A stretch of DNA of 64,000 bases, from NCBI GenBank assembly GCA_036961355.1, contig JBALVL010000010.1, positions 60,280 to 124,279 of the forward strand, read 5' to 3'. Every line of letters starts with the position of its first letter. Positions within the stretch are counted from its first letter, which is position 1. The position numbers and the translations under genes were made by a program. Source of the DNA: Motiliproteus sp036961355 (GTDB lineage: Bacteria; Pseudomonadota; Gammaproteobacteria; Pseudomonadales; Balneatricaceae). Of this stretch, positions 16,230 to 25,500 are shown in pieces. The notes under the pieces are model-generated. The model saw only the letters and a program-made list of their open reading frames with translations. It was not told the origin of the DNA and made no database searches.

Positions 16230-16924
16230 TGACTAAAATGACTAAGCGCGCCAAGGCGATCGCCGAGAAAGTAGAAGTGGGCAAGCAATACAGCATCGAA
16301 GATGCTGTTTCACTGCTGACCGAACTGTCTACTGTAAAGTTTAAAGAATCTGTAGAAATTGCTGTCAACCTGGGTGTTGATCCGCGTAAATCTGATCAGG
16401 TTGTTCGTGGTGCTTCAGTATTGCCAAATGGTACCGGTAACGAAGTTCGTGTTGCTGTGTTTGCGCAGGGCGAGAACGCTGAGAAAGCTATCGCTGCGGG
16501 CGCAGATGTGGTGGGTTTTGACGACCTGGCTGCGTCTATCAAAGGCGGCGATCTGAACTTTGACGTAGTTATCGCGACTCCGGATGCGATGCGGGTTGTT
16601 GGTCAGCTGGGTACCATTCTTGGACCGCGCGGCCTGATGCCTAACCCGAAGGTTGGTACTGTAACGCCTGATGTTACTACTGCTGTTAAGAATGCCAAGG
16701 CTGGTCAGGTGCGCTTCCGTACCGACAAGAACGGCATCATCCACGGCGCGATCGGTAAGGTTGGCTTTGAGTCGACTGCGATCAAGCAGAATATTGAAGC
16801 GTTGATCGCTGAGGTTAAGCGCCTTAAGCCATCTTCTGCCAAAGGTATTTTCTTTAAGAAAATCACCGTTTCTACCACCATGGGCCCTGGCCTGGTTGTA
16901 GACCAGGCTAGCCTGGAGATGTAA
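16229..16924 (+). CDS. rplA: 50S ribosomal protein L1
   Basis: Forms the L1 stalk of the 50S subunit and autoregulates rplKA in E. coli. The 231-residue protein aligns from its first residues (MTKMTKRAKAIAEKV) and contains LGPRGLMPNPKVGTVT, the conserved RNA-contact region. The ATG at 16229 overlaps the rplK stop (TAATG), which indicates translational coupling. Confidence 0.97.
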   Translation: MTKMTKRAKAIAEKVEVGKQYSIEDAVSLLTELSTVKFKESVEIAVNLGVDPRKSDQVVRGASVLPNGTGNEVRVAVFAQGENAEKAIAAGADVVGFDDLAASIKGGDLNFDVVIATPDAMRVVGQLGTILGPRGLMPNPKVGTVTPDVTTAVKNAKAGQVRFRTDKNGIIHGAIGKVGFESTAIKQNIEALIAEVKRLKPSSAKGIFFKKITVSTTMGPGLVVDQASLEM

Positions 16925-17040
16925 TTAGCGCCGCGCTTGCGCGGTGCAGTACCGGTTGGTCGAAACGATTGGTTGGTATGAACGAACTTTGGGGTCTTTG
17001 TTGTGTTCTTTTTTTAGATTGAATGCGGCAAGGGTCGTCA

Positions 17041-17205
17041 AAGACCGCAGGTGGAGATTGCAGGTTTATGATCTCCTTAATGGCTTCCGTTGGAACGCCT
17101 GCGCAGATGGTGACCCGATTCAGAATTTTGCTGGATCCAACACCGATAGGTTCCCCGCAGGGCTCAGGTTTTACGGGGTGAAGGTAACAATGTCTGGTTG
17201 TTGTT
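17041..17205 (+). promoter_or_regulatory. L10 leader RNA (autoregulatory structure upstream of rplJL)
   Basis: The 328-bp gap between rplA and rplJ holds paired segments characteristic of the L10 leader. CGCAGG (17046-17051) pairs with CCTGCG (17098-17103), and inside it GGAGAT (17053-17058) pairs with ATCTCC (17071-17076). The GCGCAGATGGTG stretch that follows matches the conserved leader core. A further CCCCG/CGGGG stem lies at 17153-17179. In known cases L10(L12)4 binds this structure and represses rplJL translation. The outer boundaries given are approximate. Confidence 0.7.
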
Positions 17206-17252
17206 AATGGTTGTTAACAATGTAGCCAGGCTTGAATCCAGGAGTACCACTA

Positions 17253-17747
17253 GTGGCACTAGGACTCGAAGACAAAAAAGCGATCGTTGCTGAAGTCCAG
17301 GAAGCTGCTCAGAGCGCTCTGTCTGCTGTTGTTGCTGACTCTCGCGGCGTTACCGTTGCGAATATGACAGAACTACGCAAGCAGGCACGTGAGAACGGAG
17401 TTTGGTTACGCGTTGTACGTAACACTCTGGCTCGCCGTGCACTTGAGGGCACTGCCTACGAATGTCTGAATGAGACATTCATCGGACCAAGCATTATTGC
17501 TTTCTCTAACGAACATCCAGGAGCCGGCGCACGGATCCTTAAGGATTTCGCTAAGAGCAATGACAAGCTTGAGCTGAAGGCTGCAGCCTTTGAAGGTGAT
17601 CAGATTTCTATCGACGTATTGGCAAGTTTGCCTACATACGACGAAGCGATCGCCAAGCTGATGAGCGTTATGAAAGAAGCTTCTGCTGGCAAGCTGGTCC
17701 GCACTTTAGCGGCCGTTCGCGATCAGAAAGAATCAGAAGCCGCCTAA
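17253..17747 (+). CDS. rplJ: 50S ribosomal protein L10
   Basis: Base of the L7/L12 stalk. The 164-residue protein aligns with the family from its first residues (MALGLEDKKAIVAEV). The start is GTG at 17253, chosen because AGGAG lies 8 bp upstream and because the few in-frame codons before it do not match the family. The rare start codon fits a gene whose translation is tightly controlled by the upstream leader. rplL follows after 82 bp. Confidence 0.95.
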   Translation: MALGLEDKKAIVAEVQEAAQSALSAVVADSRGVTVANMTELRKQARENGVWLRVVRNTLARRALEGTAYECLNETFIGPSIIAFSNEHPGAGARILKDFAKSNDKLELKAAAFEGDQISIDVLASLPTYDEAIAKLMSVMKEASAGKLVRTLAAVRDQKESEAA

Positions 17748-17829
17748 ATACCGACTTTTTAAAGTTGCTGTTTGGATCGGTTACCCAAGTTTTAACGAGC
17801 ATTTGCTCACGTACTATCAGGATTGAACC

Positions 17830-18198
17830 ATGTCTCTGACTAAAGAAGATATCATCAACGCAATCGCCGACATGTCTGTAATGGACGTTGCTGAGCTAGT
17901 TTCCGCTATGGAAGAGAAGTTCGGTGTTTCTGCCGCTGCAGCTGTTGCTGTTGCTGCTGACGGTGGCGCTGCTGCTGAAGAAGAGCAGACTGAGTTTGAC
18001 GTTATCCTTGCCTCTATCGGCGAAAAGAAAGTTAACGTTATCAAAGCTGTTCGCGCAGCAACTGGTCTTGGCCTGAAAGAAGCCAAGGGCGTTGTTGACG
18101 GCGCACCTGGTCCTGTTAAGGAAGGTGTTAGCAAGGACGAAGCTGAAGAGCTTAAGAAAGCTTTGGAAGAAGCTGGCGCCACTGTTGAAGTTAAGTAA
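17830..18198 (+). CDS. rplL: 50S ribosomal protein L7/L12
   Basis: Multi-copy stalk protein that recruits translational GTPases. The 122-residue protein has the N-terminal dimer domain, an Ala-rich hinge (AAAAVAVAADGGAAAEEE), and the conserved C-terminal domain EKKVNVIKAVRAATGLGLKE. An AGGA ribosome site precedes the ATG. A strong hairpin follows the gene. Confidence 0.97.
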   Translation: MSLTKEDIINAIADMSVMDVAELVSAMEEKFGVSAAAAVAVAADGGAAAEEEQTEFDVILASIGEKKVNVIKAVRAATGLGLKEAKGVVDGAPGPVKEGVSKDEAEELKKALEEAGATVEVK

Positions 18199-18245
18199 TA
18201 ACTTCACGCCTATGGCGTTTGCTGCGTAATGTAAATTGCGCAATC

Positions 18246-18274
18246 GGCCGGTGACTTGAGTCACCGGCCTTTTT
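18246..18274 (+). terminator. rplL-rpoB attenuator
   Basis: GGCCGGTGAC (18246-18255) and GTCACCGGCC (18260-18269) form a perfect 10-bp stem with a TTGA loop, followed by five T. It lies between rplL and rpoB, where a partial terminator lowers polymerase gene expression relative to ribosomal proteins in E. coli. Confidence 0.85.
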
Positions 18275-18376
18275 GCCGTTATGAACCGACGGGTTTATGT
18301 CGGTAACGGTGTCGGGCAGAAGTGTTGTGACCTCTTCTGTCTTTGTTTGATTCGGTGCACAAGCTGGGGAATGCTG

Positions 18377-21300
18377 ATGGCTTACACGTTCACAGAGAAA
18401 AAACGTATCCGAAAGGATTTCGGACAATTGCCTCATGTTATGGATGTGCCTTACCTGCTGGCCATTCAGATCGATTCGTACCGCAAGTTTTTACAAACGG
18501 GTGCGGCGGCAGCAGATGCAAATAAAGAAATCGGACTGCATGCGGCGTTTAACTCCGTATTCCCGATTACCTCTTATTCAGGCAACGCAGCGTTGGAATA
18601 TGTTAGCTACCGTTTAGGTGAGCCGGCGTTCGACGTTAAAGAATGCCAACTGCGCGGAGTAACTTACTCAGCGCCGCTGCGTGTCAAAGTTCGCTTGGTG
18701 ATCTACGATCGCGAATCGTCAAATAAGGCGATTAAAGATATCAAGGAACAGGAAGTCTACATGGGCGAGATGCCCCTGATGACTGATAACGGTACCTTCG
18801 TTATTAACGGTACCGAACGTGTAATTGTTTCCCAGTTGCATCGTTCTCCTGGCGTGTTCTTCGATCACGACAAAGGTAAGACCCACTCTTCCGGTAAGCT
18901 GTTGTACTCAGCGCGGATTATTCCTTACCGTGGTTCATGGCTCGACTTTGAATTCGATCCTAAGGACAACGTGTTTGTTCGTATCGACCGCCGCCGTAAG
19001 TTGCCTGCGTCGATTCTGATGCGAGCGCTGGGTATGACTACCCAGGAAATTCTCGATACCTTCTTCGATACCGATAGCTTTACCCTCAAAGAGGGTGCTG
19101 CGTCGTTAGCGCTGGTTGCTTCGCGTCTACGCGGCGAAACGGCATCGTTTGATCTGAAAGATGCCAAAGGCAAAGTTCTGGTTGAATCGGGTCGTCGTAT
19201 CACTGCACGCCACATTCGTGATCTCGAAAAAGCCAAGATTACCGAACTGGAAGTCCCTAACGACTACCTGTTGGGTAAGGCGGTTGGTGAAGACGTGGTG
19301 CATCCGTCTACCGGCGAGATCGTGGCCGAAGCTAACGCCGAGATCACCGAAGAGTTGTTGGAAGCGATTTACGCTGCCGGCATCGAGTCGCTGAAAACGC
19401 TGTACGTGAACGAACTCGATTGTGGTGCCTTTATCTCCACTACGATGCGTATCGATCCGACTCGTAGCCAGCTTGAAGCATTGGTCGAGATCTACCGGAT
19501 GATGCGTCCGGGCGAGCCGCCAACCAAAGAGTCTGCCGAAGGTCTGTTCCAGAATCTGTTCTTCAGTGCCGATCGTTATGACCTGTCCAAGGTTGGTCGG
19601 ATGAAGTTCAACCGTCGTGTTGACCGCGAGGAAATTGTTGGCCCTGGCACACTGGATAAAGATGACATCTTGGCTGTTTTCAAGATTCTTATCGGTATTC
19701 GTAACGGTCAAGGCATTGTCGATGACATCGATAACCTCGGTAACCGTCGTGTTCGTTCTGTTGGTGAGATGGCCGAGAACCAGTTCCGTGTTGGTCTGGT
19801 TCGGGTTGAGCGGGCGGTGCGTGAGCGTTTGTCGATGGCTGAGTCTGATGGATTGATGCCTCAAGACCTGATCAACGCTAAGCCGGTTGCTGCTGCTGTT
19901 AAAGAGTTCTTTGGATCCAGTCAGCTGTCTCAGTTTATGGATCAGAACAACCCGCTGTCGGAAGTTACCCACAAGCGTCGTGTTTCTGCATTGGGGCCAG
20001 GCGGTTTGACCCGTGAGCGTGCCGGCTTTGAAGTACGAGACGTTCACCCGACTCACTATGGTCGTGTTTGCCCGATCGAGACCCCTGAAGGTCCGAACAT
20101 CGGTCTGATTAACTCGCTGGCGACTTACGCGCGTACCAACCACTACGGTTTCCTGGAAAGTCCTTACCGTAAGGTTGTTGACGGTTTGGTTACCGACGAT
20201 ATCGAATTCCTGTCGGCGATCGACGAAGCCAAACACGTGGTGGCCCAGGCCAGCGCGAAGATGGACAAGAAAAACCGTCTGGTCGATGATCTGGTAGCGG
20301 TTCGTCACCTGAATGAATTTACCGTAATGCCACCTGAGAAGGTGACGTTCATGGACGTATCACCGCGTCAGGTTGTGTCTGTTGCTGCCTCGTTGATTCC
20401 GTTCCTTGAGCACGATGATGCTAACCGAGCCCTGATGGGGTCGAACATGCAGCGTCAGGCGGTTCCAACTCTGAAGGCGCAGAAGCCTCTAGTTGGTACA
20501 GGCATGGAGCGCAACGTAGCGCGCGACTCTGGTGTTTGTGTTGTTGCAGACCGTGGCGGTGAGATCGAATCGGTTGATGCCGGTCGTATCGTTGTTCGCG
20601 TTAGCGATGCCGAGGTTGTTGCCGGTGAAGCCGGTGTTGATATCTACAACCTGACCAAGTATGTCCGCTCTAACCAGAACACCTGCATCAACCAGCGTCC
20701 CTTGGTGAAAGTGGGTGATAAGGTTGCACGTGGCGACATCATGGCTGACGGCCCGTCTGTTGATATGGGTGAGCTGGCTCTGGGTCAGAACATGCGTATC
20801 GCATTCATGCCGTGGAACGGCTACAACTTCGAGGATTCGATCCTGATCTCGGAGCGGGTGGTTGATGAAGACCGTTTCACTACGATCCACATTCAGGAGC
20901 TGACCTGTGTTGCTCGCGACACTAAGTTGGGTTCTGAAGAGATCACCTCTGATATTCCAAACGTCGGTGAAGGCGCGTTGGGCAAGCTAGACGAGTCTGG
21001 TGTGGTTTACATCGGAGCTGAAGTTGGCCCAGGCGACATTCTGGTCGGTAAAGTGACACCTAAAGGTGAAACTCAGCTGACACCGGAAGAGAAACTGCTG
21101 CGTGCGATCTTCGGTGAGAAGGCGTCTGACGTTAAAGACACCTCGCTGCGGGTTAAGACTGGCACCACAGGCACGGTTATCGATGTTCAGGTCTTTACTC
21201 GTGACGGCGTTGAGAAAGATGCCCGCGCGCTTCAGATCGAAGAGGAGCAGTTGTCGTCGATCCGTAAGGATTTGAATGATGAGTTCCGCATTGTCGAAGG

Positions 21301-22456
21301 CGCGACCTTCGAACGTCTGCAAAAAGTACTTGTTGGCGTTAAAGCCGATGGTGGTGCTTCCTTCGCGAAAGGTGATGTGATCACCGCAGAGGCGCTGGAC
21401 GCTCTGGTCAAGGCCGATTGGTTCAAGATCCGAGTAACCGATGAGTCTTTGACCGAACAGCTTGAGCGTGCTCAGCAGCTACTGGCCGAACGTCGCCAGC
21501 AGTTGGATGACAAGTACGAAGACAAGAAACGCAAGCTGCAGCAGGGCGATGACCTGGCTCCGGGTGTACTGAAAATCGTCAAGGTTTATGTTGCGATCAA
21601 ACGCCGCATCCAGCCTGGTGACAAGATGGCCGGTCGTCACGGTAACAAGGGTGTTATCTCGGCGATCATGCCGGTCGAAGATATGCCATACGATGAGAAT
21701 GGTAATCCGATCGACATCGTATTGAACCCGCTGGGTGTTCCGTCACGGATGAACGTTGGTCAGGTTCTTGAGACTCACTTCGGTGCAGCCGCTAAAGGAC
21801 TGGGCGATCGGATCAATCTGTTGCTTGAAGCGCAAGCTAAGGTGGCTAAGATTCGTGAGCTGCTGGCGCAGATCTACAACGCGGTCGGTAACGGTCGTAA
21901 AGAAGATCTGGACTCGATGTCTGATGAAGAGATCTTTGAGCTGGCGCGCAACCTGCGTATGGGTGTGCCGATGGCAACCCCAGCGTTCGACGGAGCTAAA
22001 GAGTCCGAGATCAAAGAATTGCTGCGCCTGGCAGGTCTCAGTGACACCGGACAACGGTTGTTATTTGATGGTCGTACCGGTGATGCCTTTGACCGTCATG
22101 TAACCGTCGGTTACATGTATATGTTGAAGCTCAACCACTTGGTCGACGACAAGATGCACGCGCGTTCTACCGGCTCTTACAGTCTGGTTACTCAGCAGCC
22201 GCTGGGTGGTAAGGCACAGTTTGGTGGCCAGCGCTTCGGTGAGATGGAGGTCTGGGCACTGGAAGCTTACGGTGCCGCCTACACCCTGCAGGAGATGCTG
22301 ACCGTTAAGTCGGATGATGTGAACGGCCGGACCAAGATGTATAAAAACATCGTGGACGGGGACCACCGGATGGAGCCAGGCATGCCTGAGTCCTTCAACG
22401 TTCTGGTCAAAGAGATCCGTTCACTCGGTATCGATATTGAGCTGGAAAACGACTAA
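18377..22456 (+). CDS. rpoB: RNA polymerase beta subunit
   Basis: Catalytic subunit of RNA polymerase, 1359 residues. The start MAYTFTEKKRIRKDFG matches the family; GGGGA lies 6 bp before the ATG at 18377, while an in-frame ATG at 18371 sits right on that ribosome site. Landmarks are the rifampicin region (SQLSQFMDQNNPLSEVTHKRR), which shows the wild-type-like residues, and the C-terminal GGKAQFGGQRFGEMEVWALEAYGA. It is followed by rpoC after 72 bp containing a strong hairpin. Confidence 0.97.
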   Translation: MAYTFTEKKRIRKDFGQLPHVMDVPYLLAIQIDSYRKFLQTGAAAADANKEIGLHAAFNSVFPITSYSGNAALEYVSYRLGEPAFDVKECQLRGVTYSAPLRVKVRLVIYDRESSNKAIKDIKEQEVYMGEMPLMTDNGTFVINGTERVIVSQLHRSPGVFFDHDKGKTHSSGKLLYSARIIPYRGSWLDFEFDPKDNVFVRIDRRRKLPASILMRALGMTTQEILDTFFDTDSFTLKEGAASLALVASRLRGETASFDLKDAKGKVLVESGRRITARHIRDLEKAKITELEVPNDYLLGKAVGEDVVHPSTGEIVAEANAEITEELLEAIYAAGIESLKTLYVNELDCGAFISTTMRIDPTRSQLEALVEIYRMMRPGEPPTKESAEGLFQNLFFSADRYDLSKVGRMKFNRRVDREEIVGPGTLDKDDILAVFKILIGIRNGQGIVDDIDNLGNRRVRSVGEMAENQFRVGLVRVERAVRERLSMAESDGLMPQDLINAKPVAAAVKEFFGSSQLSQFMDQNNPLSEVTHKRRVSALGPGGLTRERAGFEVRDVHPTHYGRVCPIETPEGPNIGLINSLATYARTNHYGFLESPYRKVVDGLVTDDIEFLSAIDEAKHVVAQASAKMDKKNRLVDDLVAVRHLNEFTVMPPEKVTFMDVSPRQVVSVAASLIPFLEHDDANRALMGSNMQRQAVPTLKAQKPLVGTGMERNVARDSGVCVVADRGGEIESVDAGRIVVRVSDAEVVAGEAGVDIYNLTKYVRSNQNTCINQRPLVKVGDKVARGDIMADGPSVDMGELALGQNMRIAFMPWNGYNFEDSILISERVVDEDRFTTIHIQELTCVARDTKLGSEEITSDIPNVGEGALGKLDESGVVYIGAEVGPGDILVGKVTPKGETQLTPEEKLLRAIFGEKASDVKDTSLRVKTGTTGTVIDVQVFTRDGVEKDARALQIEEEQLSSIRKDLNDEFRIVEGATFERLQKVLVGVKADGGASFAKGDVITAEALDALVKADWFKIRVTDESLTEQLERAQQLLAERRQQLDDKYEDKKRKLQQGDDLAPGVLKIVKVYVAIKRRIQPGDKMAGRHGNKGVISAIMPVEDMPYDENGNPIDIVLNPLGVPSRMNVGQVLETHFGAAAKGLGDRINLLLEAQAKVAKIRELLAQIYNAVGNGRKEDLDSMSDEEIFELARNLRMGVPMATPAFDGAKESEIKELLRLAGLSDTGQRLLFDGRTGDAFDRHVTVGYMYMLKLNHLVDDKMHARSTGSYSLVTQQPLGGKAQFGGQRFGEMEVWALEAYGAAYTLQEMLTVKSDDVNGRTKMYKNIVDGDHRMEPGMPESFNVLVKEIRSLGIDIELEND

Positions 22457-22473
22457 ACAGCAGTTGTCATATA

Positions 22474-22502
22474 GACCGGGGCAGGCGATAGCCTCCCCGG
22501 TC
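22474..22502 (+). other. Stable hairpin in the rpoB-rpoC spacer
   Basis: GACCGGGG-c-AGGC (22474-22486) pairs with GCCT-CCCCGGTC (22491-22502), giving 12 bp interrupted by one bulged base around a GATA loop. There is no T run, so it is unlikely to be an intrinsic terminator; it could be an RNase processing site or a stabiliser. Confidence 0.55.
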
Positions 22503-22528
22503 GATAACTCCGAACGGAGCGCCGTCCG

Positions 22529-25500
22529 ATGAAAGATTTGCTAAACCTGTTGAAAACTCAGAGCCAGACAAACGAATTCGATTCTATTCGAATTGGTTTG
22601 GCGTCGCCTGAGATGATCCGCTCTTGGTCGTTTGGTGAGGTCAAGAAGCCGGAAACGATTAACTACCGGACCTTTAAGCCTGAGCGCGAAGGTCTGTTCT
22701 GTGCCAAGATTTTTGGCCCGGTTAAAGATTACGAGTGCCTGTGTGGTAAGTACAAACGCCTCAAGCACCGTGGTGTAATTTGTGAGAAGTGTGGTGTTGA
22801 AGTCGCTTTGGCCAAGGTGCGTCGTGAGCGTATGGGTCACATTGAGCTGGCCAGCCCGACTGCACACATCTGGTTTCTGAAGTCACTGCCAAGCCGGATC
22901 GGTTTGCTGCTGGATATGACCCTGCGTGATATCGAGCGGGTGCTGTACTTTGAATCGTTTATCGTGACCGAGCCGGGTATGACCACGCTCGAAAAAGGTC
23001 AGCTGCTGAACGACGAAGAGTACTTCGAGTCGCTGGAAGAGTTTGGTGACGAGTTCGAAGCCAAGATGGGCGCCGAGGCGATCCAAACGTTGCTGATGGA
23101 TCTCGACATGGACGGCGAAATCGCCCAAATGCGTGAAGAGATTCCAAACACTAACTCCGAAACCAAGATCAAAAAAGTCTCCAAGCGGCTCAAGTTGATG
23201 GAAGCGTTCGTCGCGTCTGGCAACAAGCCCGAGTGGATGATCATGAAGGTTCTGCCGGTTCTGCCGCCTGATCTTCGTCCGTTGGTACCGCTGGACGGTG
23301 GTCGTTTTGCGACCTCGGATCTGAACGATCTGTACCGTCGGGTGATCAACCGTAACAACCGCCTTAAGCGTCTTCTAGAACTTTCGGCTCCGGACATTAT
23401 TGTTCGTAACGAGAAACGGATGCTGCAGGAATCGGTTGATGCGCTGCTGGATAACGGTCGTCGCGGTCGTGCTATCACCGGTTCTAACAAGCGTCCTCTG
23501 AAGTCCTTGGCTGACATGATCAAGGGTAAACAGGGTCGTTTCCGTCAGAACTTGTTGGGTAAGCGAGTCGACTATTCGGGTCGTTCGGTTATTGTGGTAG
23601 GTCCTTACCTGCGTCTGCATCAGTGTGGTCTGCCTAAGAAAATGGCGCTTGAGCTGTTCAAGCCGTTTATCTTCTCCAAGCTAGAGCTGCGTGGGCTGGC
23701 AACGACGATCAAAGCCGCCAAGAAGATGGTCGAGCGTGAAACACCGGAAGTCTGGGATATCCTGGCTGAGGTGATCCGCGAGCATCCGGTGATGCTGAAC
23801 CGTGCGCCAACCTTGCACCGTTTGGGTATCCAGGCGTTCGAGCCTGTTCTGATCGAAGGTAAAGCGATTCAGCTGCATCCATTGGTCTGTGCTGCCTACA
23901 ACGCCGACTTTGACGGTGACCAGATGGCGGTACACGTACCGCTGACAATTGAAGCGCAGCTTGAAGCCCGCGCGTTGATGATGTCGACCAACAACGTACT
24001 GTCGCCTGCTAACGGCGAGCCTATCATCGTTCCTTCGCAGGACGTTGTTATGGGTCTTTACTTCATGAGCCGCGAAAAGATGGACGCCCAAGGCACCGGT
24101 ATGGTGTTTGCGGATACCAGCGAAGTGAGTCGTGCTTACGGTGCTAAGCAGGTTGAGCTGCAGGCCCGGGTTAAGGTTCGGATCCACCAGAAGGTCCGTG
24201 ACATTAAGGGTAACGATACCGAATTCACCAGTATCGTAGATACCACAGTGGGTCGTGCGCTGTTATTCGAAATTGTTCCAGACGGAATCGCGTTTGAGCT
24301 GGTCAACCAGCCGATGAAGAAGAAGGCGATCTCACGCCTGATCAACGAAGCTTACCGTCGTTGTGGTCTGAAAGACGCGGTCGTTTTTGCCGATCAACTG
24401 ATGTACATGGGTTTTGCTTTTGCAACCCGTTCCGGTACCTCTGTTGGTGTAAACGATTTCGTCATTCCTGATCTGAAGAAAGTTATCATCGCCGAGGCTG
24501 ATGCCGAAGTGAAAGAGATCGAGATGCAATACGCAGACGGTCTGGTAACTCAGGGTGAGAAGTACAACAAAGTGATCGACTTGTGGTCTCGTGCCAACGA
24601 GAAAGTCACCGAAGCGATGATGGATGACCTGAAAGTTGATGATGTTGTCGATGCCGATGGCAACATTGTGTTGGACGATGATGGTAAGCCAAAGACTCAG
24701 GAATCGTTTAACTCGGTTTATATGATGGCCGACTCCGGAGCCCGAGGCAGTGTCGCGCAGATGCGTCAGCTGGGTGGTATGCGAGGCTTGATGGCCAAGC
24801 CGGATGGCTCGATCATCGAAACGCCGATCGTTGCTAACTTCCGTGAAGGCCTGAACGTACTGCAGTACTTTATCTCGACTCACGGAGCTCGTAAGGGTCT
24901 GGCTGATACCGCACTGAAAACTGCCAACTCCGGTTACCTGACGCGTCGTCTGGTTGACGTAGCGCAGGATCTGGTTATCACCGAGTACGATTGTGGTACC
25001 GATAACGGCGTTATGATGGCGCCGATGATCGAAGGCGGCGATGTAACTGTGCCGTTGGGTGAGCGCGTTCTGGGCCGTACTGTTGCCGCCGATGTGTTCG
25101 ATCCATCGTCTAACGAGACGTTGATTCCTGCCGGCACACTGATTGATGAAGCTTGGGTTCTGTTGCTGGAAAGTGACGAGAAGCTGTCTTCTGTCGATGA
25201 GATCAAGGTTCGTTCAGCGATCACCTGTGACGTGCGTCACGGTGTGTGTTCAAGCTGTTACGGTCGTGATCTGGGTCGTGGTCATAAGGTTAACCAAGGC
25301 GAGGCGGTTGGTGTTATCGCGGCTCAGTCGATCGGTGAGCCAGGTACACAGCTGACCATGCGTACGTTCCACATTGGTGGAGCGGCATCGCGGGCAGCAG
25401 CAGTCGATAGTATCCAGGTGAAGAATGGCGGTGAAATCCGTCTTCATAACCTCAAGTTTGTAGAGAAGATCGATGGCAATCTGGTTGCTACCTCTCGTTC

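Noticed and set aside
19127..20308. Open frame of 393 codons on the minus strand inside rpoB
   Set aside because: It is the complement of highly biased rpoB codons, has no ribosome site and no recognisable protein features.
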